A DNA stretch of 64,000 nucleotides from contig JAIQFS010000009.1 of NCBI GenBank assembly GCA_020073145.1, forward strand, positions 1 through 64,000, written 5' to 3'. A program made the position numbers and the translations under genes. Of the stretch, positions 59,201 to 64,000 are shown piece after piece (the stretch's first letter is position 1; the number at the start of each line of letters is the position of its first letter). The notes under the pieces are model-generated. The model made no database searches, was not told where the DNA came from, and saw only the letters and a list, made by a program, of their open reading frames with translations. The DNA is from Terriglobia bacterium (GTDB lineage: Bacteria > Acidobacteriota > Terriglobia > Bryobacterales > Bryobacteraceae).

Positions 59201-59870
59201 CGCGTTCAAAGCCAATTATTATTACGAGCTGCCGTTCGGCGCTGGCAAGAAATGGAGCAGCACGTCGGCGGTCAACCGGCTAATCGGCGGATGGGCCCTG
59301 AGCGGCATCTGGAGCTACTATTCCGGATCGCCCTATTCCATCCTGACGGGGGCCAGCGGAGTCGGCTGGGGAACCTTTAACCGGGACGCGCGTTCGACCT
59401 ACACCAACACCGCGTCTGTTGCAGGCACCACATGGCCGCAATTGCAGGGGTTGACGAGCGGGGTGTTCAAGACCGGCGACAACATTTATTTCCTGTCTCC
59501 GACGCTGCTGGGCGCCGATGGCCGCGGCACGTCCCAGCCCGGGACCGCGCCGTTCGCCGGCCAGGTCCTGTTCAACCCGAATGCGGGGACGGTGGGCAAT
59601 CTGCAGCGGCGGATGTTCTCCGGTCCGTGGGACTGGTCCTGGGACGTCTCGGTGAAGAAGACGGTTGCTTTTACGGAGCGCCACACGCTCGACCTGCATT
59701 TCGACTTCTTCAACGTGATTAACCACCCGACGTTCTACATGTATCCCACGACGGCTGGAGACTACAGTGCTGCGTCGCCCTATCAGATCAACAACACGAC
59801 GTTTGGGCAGTTCGACACCATGAACCACAACCCGAGGGTGCTTCAGATCGGAGCATACTACCGGTTCTGA
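56238..59870 (+). CDS. Oar-like TonB-dependent receptor with carboxypeptidase-regulatory domain
   Basis: A 1210-residue outer-membrane protein. Signal peptide (LLAVFLIATTAASAQ), then a carboxypeptidase-regulatory-like Ig domain (GSLSGSVIDPSGAVVPNATV, residues about 25-105), a plug domain (FQSQPGVSVGG, SNVTLDGINIQDNFIRTNG, STKSGSNAFHGSVYWYNRNN) and a barrel ending QIGAYYRF with the terminal aromatic. This is the Oar/TonB-receptor type that is much expanded in Acidobacteria and thought to import or bind large nutrients, commonly glycans. The start at 56238 has AGAGG 6 nt upstream; the frame is open 43 codons further but that part is not a signal peptide. It is a single-gene unit preceded by a long leader. 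Confidence 0.92.
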   Translation: MSSRRAILLLAVFLIATTAASAQVAGSLSGSVIDPSGAVVPNATVNIYLAGGKEPVLAGKTNEVGLFVFIAMRPDTYDVGVEAQGFIKTTVRLVKVSPLQQVELPAIQLELQTAAQTVEVTSNVQSVQSTNAEVASTITNTMVQNLPVLGRQVTTFFQSQPGVSVGGDATSVNGLKSSFSNVTLDGINIQDNFIRTNGLDYAPFRTTIDQVAEITVATSNQSAAIGGGASQFILSTKSGSNAFHGSVYWYNRNNALSANDWFNDRDGVAQPKLNLNQPGAAVGGPIKKDKLFFYANVELYRDKEDDSITRTVLTDSARNGIFTYVDTSGNTRTANLQTLRGYTPDPTIKAMISQLPEPNSTGGDGLNTSGYRFNAKSNEYRDQFVYKGDYYITQKHSITGTYNYINNPTDRPDITTSQFYTVTPPVTNSLRNHLLSVALRSTISPTFTNEVRAGFARTHGNFDDNVAYPKFAISNTNLLFSNPVNTFLNQGRDTNTYPVQDNANWIKGKHQIAFGFQFQRIITTPFNDGNGASETGIMPTYRLGISAANTTGLTTADLAGIRSTDLTRANNLYANLAGIITQATQTFNVTSATSGFVPGATNLRNLSYSTYAGYIQDSWKLRPNLTINLGMRYEYWTPLDEKNGLYLAPVLENNSAKTTLMDPNAVLNFIGGPSGRPFYNADKNNFAPNVGFAWDPFKQGKTSIRGGYMMAYVNDNVVTTVRNSVNTNSGLTFPNTVSNLVAFLSSPPTVPAPTYKVPRTLADNYAISKTSAIGLPDPNLTTPMVHQWNLSVQQEAKGFLFAARYVGNKGSDLLRAVDYNQVLYNANGFLADFQRAQSNGTLAQTATGAYNPAYNASVPGSQPLTVFPLLGSGGLLTNATIQSYIRNGQIGQLADTYMTNGLNGSVNFYTNPVIQGGNALLNGGSSIFHSLQLEATRRTRAGLQMQFSYVYGKSLANVTGDGQTNFEPLLDNANPNLEWARSPYDIRHAFKANYYYELPFGAGKKWSSTSAVNRLIGGWALSGIWSYYSGSPYSILTGASGVGWGTFNRDARSTYTNTASVAGTTWPQLQGLTSGVFKTGDNIYFLSPTLLGADGRGTSQPGTAPFAGQVLFNPNAGTVGNLQRRMFSGPWDWSWDVSVKKTVAFTERHTLDLHFDFFNVINHPTFYMYPTTAGDYSAASPYQINNTTFGQFDTMNHNPRVLQIGAYYRF

Positions 59871-59881
59871 AGAATCCGCGT

Positions 59882-59918
59882 GAAACGGCCGGCGGCGCCG
59901 CGAGGCTCCGCCGGTTTC
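59882..59918. terminator. Bidirectional terminator candidate between convergent genes
   Basis: GAAA...CCGGCGG (59882-59895) pairs with CCGCCGG-TTTC (59908-59918), an 11-bp interrupted stem with a 3-nt bulge and a 12-nt loop, in the 47-bp gap between convergent stops. The A and T runs at the stem base would act as the weak part for each strand. Confidence 0.45.
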
Positions 59919-60805
59919 TATCGTGCGGTGAGCAATCGCTCGAGATTCTCGCCGAGGATGAGGCGCGCGTCCGCTGTGCTTGCGCCGAGGCCGGATAGCG
60001 CGGTGGTCTGCTGTTCGAAGATCTGCCGGTGCCAGCCGCGCGGGAAGAAGGAAGAATCGGTCCCGAAGAGCAGGCGCGTGGGGCCTGCCACGTCGAGGGC
60101 GCGGCGGAAGACGGTTTTCAGGTCCAGGCCTTCATACTGCATCCAGCGATTGCTGCTCGAGGTGTCGAGGTAGACGTTCGGGCAGAGTTCGGTCAGCATG
60201 AGCGCTTCGCGAAAATAGCCTGCGCCGAAATGCGGCACCACGAAGTTCAGCTTGGGGTGGCGCAGCGCCACGGCATGAAGGTCGATGGGGCTGGAATAGC
60301 GCATGTCGAAGGGGGAGGGCAGCCCGAGCTTGGTCCGAAACCCGACCGTGAGCAGGCCGCAGTGCACGAACACGAGGGAACCTTGGGCCTCTGCGCGGGC
60401 CAGGAGAGTAGCGACGCGCTCGTCGTGCATGAAATAGCGGTGCATCGCGGGGAACAAGCAGACGGCATGAAGGCCGGCGAGGGCGGGCGGGTTCTCCGCC
60501 AGCGGATTCACCATGGCGTAGGCGAAGAAGCGGTCGGGCCGGATCGCCACCGCGGCGGTGACCGAGGCCTCATCGCCGGGGAGACTGGCAATCAAGGCCG
60601 CGCGGTCGACGCGGTGGGCATCGAGTTCGGCGGCCCAGCGGGCGGCCAGATCCGCCGGATCGGCGAGAGGGAGTTCCCAGCCGAGGGCGGCAGCCACGTC
60701 AGTGGGAGTCCGGCCTGCCTGCGCGGCCAGTGCCTCGAAAAATCGCCGGGAAAAGTAGTGAACGTGCGCGTCCCAAACGGCGCACTCACCCCACCGAGTT
60801 TGCAT
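59918..60805 (-). CDS. Amidohydrolase-2 family metal-dependent hydrolase
   Basis: A 295-residue TIM-barrel protein: start WDAHVHYFSRRFFEALAAQA (HxH metal motif HVH), middle VHCGLLTVGFRTKLGLPSPF and VVPHFGAGYFREAL (metal His), and end RLLFGTDSSFFPRGWHRQIF (metal Asp). There is no signal peptide. The family covers decarboxylases and hydrolases of small carboxylic acids. It overlaps the response regulator gene by 20 bp, so the three minus-strand genes kinase, regulator and amidohydrolase form one unit. Substrate unknown. Confidence 0.88.
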   Translation of the reverse strand: MQTRWGECAVWDAHVHYFSRRFFEALAAQAGRTPTDVAAALGWELPLADPADLAARWAAELDAHRVDRAALIASLPGDEASVTAAVAIRPDRFFAYAMVNPLAENPPALAGLHAVCLFPAMHRYFMHDERVATLLARAEAQGSLVFVHCGLLTVGFRTKLGLPSPFDMRYSSPIDLHAVALRHPKLNFVVPHFGAGYFREALMLTELCPNVYLDTSSSNRWMQYEGLDLKTVFRRALDVAGPTRLLFGTDSSFFPRGWHRQIFEQQTTALSGLGASTADARLILGENLERLLTAR

Positions 60806-61463
60806 CGGGATTGTTCCACGAAGCCAGTCCCGCAGCCAGCGCCAGTTGCGTCAGGCCGGCCACGTTATTGACCCCGAGTTTCTTCATCATGGTCTTGCGA
60901 TAGCTGCGGACGGTTTGCAAGCCGAGATCGAGCATGACGGCGATGTCCTTGCTGGTTTTGCCTTCGGCCACCAGGCGCAGCACCTGCAGCTCTCGCGGCG
61001 AAAGCGATTCGAGCTTGCTGCGGTCGTGGGTCTCGAGATCACCGCGCTGGATGCGGTTGAGCAGCCGGTCGGAAACCTGGGAGCTGAGATAGGAGCCGCC
61101 GCGCGCCACGGTGCGCAGCGCGTCGAGCAACTCGCTGGAAGAGGCTTTCTTGAGGACGAAGGCGCGCGCGCCGGAGCGGAGGGCGCTGACCACGGAGTTT
61201 TCGTCGTCATACATGGAGAGGATCACGATCTTGATGCCGGGGCAATGCCGCACCAGTTCGGTGGTGGCTTCGATGCCGTTCATCCCGGGCAGACCAATGT
61301 CCATGAGGACGATATCGGGCTGGGATTTGCGGCAGAGATGCACGGCGTCGGCGCCGTTTTCGGCTTCGCCCACGACGCGAAATTCTGCGCCGCGCTCGAG
61401 GATGGTCTTGACGCCATCGCGGACCAGCTTGTGATCATCCACCAAAACGATATTGAACGCCAT
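60786..61463 (-). CDS. NarL/FixJ-family response regulator, second system
   Basis: A 225-residue response regulator: receiver with D9-D10, phosphoacceptor D55 (IVLMDIGLPGMNGIEA), Lys in AFVLKKASSS, then a LuxR HTH (LSPRELQVLRLVAEGKTSKD). The start is the ATG at 61463, 10 bp after the kinase stop, giving the family N-terminus MAFNIVLVDDHK. It forms a two-component system with the kinase upstream. The C-terminal 10 residues overlap the start of the amidohydrolase. Confidence 0.92.
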   Translation of the reverse strand: MAFNIVLVDDHKLVRDGVKTILERGAEFRVVGEAENGADAVHLCRKSQPDIVLMDIGLPGMNGIEATTELVRHCPGIKIVILSMYDDENSVVSALRSGARAFVLKKASSSELLDALRTVARGGSYLSSQVSDRLLNRIQRGDLETHDRSKLESLSPRELQVLRLVAEGKTSKDIAVMLDLGLQTVRSYRKTMMKKLGVNNVAGLTQLALAAGLASWNNPDANSVG

Positions 61464-61473
61464 TTTCGTCCAT

Positions 61474-62469
61474 TCAGGAGACACCCTCGACGCGCACCTC
61501 GGTGCCCGCACCCCGATGGCTGGAGAAGGAAAGCTCCAGGGCGGCCTGCGAGGCGTAATGCTCCATGCTCAATAACCCCAGTCCCCGGCGGACACCCAGG
61601 ATGTCTTCGGGGTCGAAGCCGCGCCCGTTGTCCCGAACCTCGAGAATCGGACCTGTACGTGTGGACTTTACCGCGATTTCGATGGCGGAGCAACCGGCGT
61701 GGTGGAGGGCGTTCTCGACGGCTTCCTGAGCGATATGGTAAAAGGCCGTGGCGACCTTGGGATCGATCTTCGTCGACAGATCGGCGTGGAGACGCACGGA
61801 GCCGACAAAGCGCGCCTGGGTGCGGCTGACCAGGCGTTCGAGGGCAGGCTGCAAACCAGCCCGTTCGACGATGGAGGGATTCAGCTCGTAGCTGTACTCG
61901 CGCACCTGCTCCATCATGGTCTCGAGCACTTTCTGAATTTCGGCCAGGCGGCCGGAGGTTTGCGGGGCGGGGGCTTCCAGGTCCATACGGACGAGGTCGA
62001 TCTGCAAGCCGAGCGCGGTCAGGTTTTGTCCCACCGAATCATGGAGGAAGCGGGAAGCGGTTTGGCGATCGGCCTCCTGGGCCTTGAGTGCGCCGAGAAC
62101 GGTATGGCGTAACTCCTGCTCAGCGGTGCTCCAGGGAGTGATTTCGCGCGCCATGCCTCCCGCGAAGAGAATGCGGCGCCGGCGGCGGAGGGGAAACAGG
62201 CTGATGTACCAGGTGGAATTGCCGCGGCGCTCCCGCAGCAGGAGAGTCTCTCCCGCGAGGGCGCGGGCAAAACGGCTGTCCCAGGTTCTCGCCAGGCTCA
62301 GGCGGAGAACCGCGGCTGCGGTCTTGCCCTTCATCTGTGCGGCGGGTTTTCCAAACAGAGACGACGGATCGCCGTAGATGGAGCGGAAGACGCCCTTGGG
62401 ATCGACGATCCAATAACAAGCCGGGCTCTGCTCAAGCAGGGCTTGCGGCAGCCATGCGGTGTCCTCCAT
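61474..62469 (-). CDS. Soluble NarL-type histidine kinase with PAS-like sensor
   Basis: A 331-residue cytoplasmic kinase without membrane helices. A PAS-like domain (about residues 5-115: LLEQSPACYWIVDPKGVFRS, STWYISLFPLRRRRRILFAG) precedes the HisKA_3 helix with RFLHDSVGQNLTALGLQ (phosphoacceptor His143). The ATPase has AFYHIAQEAVENALHHAG, VRDNGRGFDPED and GLGLLSMEHYA. It should sense an intracellular signal and pass phosphate to the regulator 10 bp downstream. It follows 7 bp behind the transketolase C-terminal gene, so it is part of that transcript. Confidence 0.9.
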   Translation of the reverse strand: MEDTAWLPQALLEQSPACYWIVDPKGVFRSIYGDPSSLFGKPAAQMKGKTAAAVLRLSLARTWDSRFARALAGETLLLRERRGNSTWYISLFPLRRRRRILFAGGMAREITPWSTAEQELRHTVLGALKAQEADRQTASRFLHDSVGQNLTALGLQIDLVRMDLEAPAPQTSGRLAEIQKVLETMMEQVREYSYELNPSIVERAGLQPALERLVSRTQARFVGSVRLHADLSTKIDPKVATAFYHIAQEAVENALHHAGCSAIEIAVKSTRTGPILEVRDNGRGFDPEDILGVRRGLGLLSMEHYASQAALELSFSSHRGAGTEVRVEGVS

Positions 62470-62476
62470 ACGGGGC

Positions 62477-63445
62477 TCAGCGGCGTTTGCGCGCCAGGAC
62501 GCGCCGCGCGGCGGCGGCAATATCGCGGGCGACCAGACCGTACTTGTTCATCAATTCCTCGGGCGTGCCGGATTCGGCATACGTATCGCGGATGCCGACG
62601 AATTCCATGGGGCAGGGCTGGAGCTCGGCCACGACTTGGGCGATGCGGACGCCCATGCCGCCATCCACGAGATGTTCTTCGGCGGAGACGAGGGCGCCGG
62701 TTTCGGCCGCCGCGCGACGGATGGCCTCGCGATCGAGCGGTTTGATGGTGTGCATATCGATCACCCGCGCCGAAACTCCCTCGGCTTCGAGGGCATCGGC
62801 GGCCCGGAGGGCTTCGGCCACCAGCAGGCCGTTGGCAATGAGGGAGACATCGGACCCTTCCAGCAGCTCGACGGACTTGCCGATTTCGAACTTCTGATCG
62901 CCGTTGTAGATGAGGGGAGTCTTGGGCCGGCCGGTGCGGATGAAGACCGGGCCGGAGTGCGCGGCGGCCGCCCGTACCAGGGCTTTGGTGGACGCCTCAT
63001 CGGCCGGCGAGAGGACCACGAAGCCGGGCAGGGAACAGGCCAGGCCGGTTTCTTCGACGCTCATTTGCGAGGGGCCATCTTCACCAATGGAGATGCCGCT
63101 GTGCGTGCCGACGACTTTCACGTTGGTACTGGGGTAGGCCACGCAGACGCGCAATTGTTCGAAGCCCTTATTGATGGCGAAGGCGGAGAAGCTGGCGACG
63201 AAGGGGATCTTGCCGGCGTAGGCCATGCCGGCGGCCTGAGCCACCATGTTGCTTTCGGCGATGCCGTAGGAGAAGAAGCGGTCGGGAAACTCCTTGGCGA
63301 AGTAGGTGGTCATGGTGGACTTGGCGAGGTCGGCGTCGCAGACGACGATGTCGTTGTTTTCGCGGCCGAGATCCACCAGAGCGCGGCCGAACGCTTCGCG
63401 GGTGGCGGGGCCGGGTTTCAGTTCGAACTTGGTTTTGGCCGGCAT
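62477..63445 (-). CDS. Transketolase, C-terminal subunit
   Basis: A 322-residue half-transketolase containing the pyrimidine-binding and C-terminal domains: ATREAFGRALVDLGRENNDI, VVCDADLAKSTMTTYFAKEF, FFSYGIAESNMVAQAAGMAY, GTHSGISIGEDGPSQMSVEE (with the family His and Asp), VFIRTGRPKTPLIYN. With the N-terminal subunit encoded 2 bp upstream it makes the complete thiamine-diphosphate enzyme that exchanges two-carbon units between sugar phosphates. Split transketolases are well known in many bacteria and archaea. Its stop is 7 bp from the kinase start. Confidence 0.93.
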   Translation of the reverse strand: MPAKTKFELKPGPATREAFGRALVDLGRENNDIVVCDADLAKSTMTTYFAKEFPDRFFSYGIAESNMVAQAAGMAYAGKIPFVASFSAFAINKGFEQLRVCVAYPSTNVKVVGTHSGISIGEDGPSQMSVEETGLACSLPGFVVLSPADEASTKALVRAAAAHSGPVFIRTGRPKTPLIYNGDQKFEIGKSVELLEGSDVSLIANGLLVAEALRAADALEAEGVSARVIDMHTIKPLDREAIRRAAAETGALVSAEEHLVDGGMGVRIAQVVAELQPCPMEFVGIRDTYAESGTPEELMNKYGLVARDIAAAARRVLARKRR

Positions 63446-63447
63446 GA

Positions 63448-64000
63448 CTACTGCAGCTCCTTTAGGGCCAGCTCCATTTCGGCGGGAGTTGGGGCCATTC
63501 CGTGGAACTTAGGGTTGTTTTCCATGAAGGACACGCCTTTGCCTTTCACGGTGTGGGCCACGATGCAGCTCGGCTGACCCTTGGTCGCCTGAGCTTGTTC
63601 CAGGGCCTTGCGGATGGCGGTGAAATCGTGGCCGTCGATCTCGAGAGTATTCCAGCCGAAGGCGCGCCACTTGTCGGCTAGCGGCTTCACTTCCATGATG
63701 TCCTTGACGAAGCCATCGAGCTGAATGCCGTTGTAGTCGACGATGGCGACCACGTTATCGACCTTGTGGAAGGTGCCCGACATGGCGGCCTCCCAAATCT
63801 GGCCCTCTTGAATCTCGCCGTCGCCCATCATGACGTAGGTGCGGTTCGGGCGGCCGTCGAGGCGGTCGGCCAGGCCCATGCCGAGGGCCATGGAGAGGCC
63901 TTCTCCGAGCGAGCCGGTAGAGGCTTCCAGGCTAGGAAGGAAGCGAACATCGGGATGGCCTTGGTAGACCGAGCCGAGCTTGCGCAAGGTATTCAACTGA
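63448..64000 (-). CDS. Transketolase, N-terminal subunit (partial at the window edge)
   Basis: The C-terminal 183 or so residues of the pyrophosphate-binding subunit: TLRKLGSVYQGHPD at the edge, SLEASTGSLGEGLSMALGMG, the thiamine-diphosphate motif MMGDGEIQEGQIWEAAMSGT, IVDYNGIQLDG, and EIDGHDFTAIRKAL. The true start lies beyond base 64000; a TTG at 63996 is not it because conserved sequence continues through it. It is upstream of the C-terminal subunit by 2 bp and pairs with it. Confidence 0.93.
   Translation of the reverse strand, partial: QLNTLRKLGSVYQGHPDVRFLPSLEASTGSLGEGLSMALGMGLADRLDGRPNRTYVMMGDGEIQEGQIWEAAMSGTFHKVDNVVAIVDYNGIQLDGFVKDIMEVKPLADKWRAFGWNTLEIDGHDFTAIRKALEQAQATKGQPSCIVAHTVKGKGVSFMENNPKFHGMAPTPAEMELALKELQ

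Overview
The window is GC-rich, gene-dense bacterial DNA that looks like Acidobacteriota, most likely a Solibacter/Bryobacter-type lineage. This rests on gene content, because no rRNA or other marker is present: VWFA-related acidobacterial proteins in tandem, an Oar-like TonB receptor with a carboxypeptidase-regulatory domain, an SBBP-repeat protein, a PEP-CTERM protein, a PadR regulator beside an ADOP-prefix protein, and hopanoid genes hpnI/hpnJ. LpxD shows an LPS-bearing outer membrane. I found no tRNA, rRNA, CRISPR array, transposase or prophage gene.

Layout. 1-3.4 kb: an ABC-2 permease fragment fused to the C-terminus of a VWFA protein (possible chimera), two tandem VWFA paralogues, a coupled 80-aa protein and a convergent 58-aa secreted protein. 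3.5-7.5 kb: a NarL-type two-component system, a beta-lactamase-fold serine hydrolase and an O-methyltransferase. 7.6-14.6 kb: a heavy-metal RND efflux operon (membrane protein, TolC-like, adaptor, pump), KDPG aldolase and a 35-aa membrane microprotein with its own promoter. 14.7-18.9 kb (minus): LolA-like protein, hpnJ, two SMR-type transporters and hpnI, apparently a functionalised-hopanoid synthesis and export locus. 19-29 kb: UPF0182 protein, a secreted orphan, a mini PEP-CTERM protein, tsaD, an orphan histidine-kinase dimerisation domain, an S55 peptidase-like protein and a beta-propeller protein. 29.2-38.7 kb (minus): VapBC-like pair, smc, enoyl-CoA hydratase, AtuA C-terminal piece, ADOP-prefix/Clp-N fusion, PadR regulator with a clear promoter/operator, polysaccharide deacetylase, AtuA N-terminal piece and NIPSNAP. 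38.8-41.1 kb (minus): cysE, a lone nuoI, a redoxin and a STAS protein. 41.1-47.6 kb (plus): ada, an OmpR-type two-component system, a secreted double-domain protein, and an amidohydrolase/cyclase pair. 47.7-49.4 kb (minus): a cytochrome c/copper-monooxygenase-like protein and a secreted rhodanese. 49.5-51.6 kb: SBBP protein. 52.1-55.9 kb (minus): lipocalin-like protein, HEAT-repeat protein, GNAT, LOG-family protein, lpxD. 56.2-59.9 kb: TonB-dependent receptor. 59.9-64 kb (minus): split transketolase, a second NarL-type two-component pair and an amidohydrolase.

Most genes sit in short operons with 1-4 bp stop/start overlaps (TAATG, ATGA, GTGA), which often decide the starts given here. The strongest leads are the hopanoid locus with a paired SMR transporter and LolA-like carrier, the PadR-controlled ADOP/Clp-N fusion, the split AtuA, the microprotein at 14.5 kb, the vapBC pair with an apparent CTG start and leaderless promoter, and the chimeric first gene, which needs read-level checking before anything is built on it.
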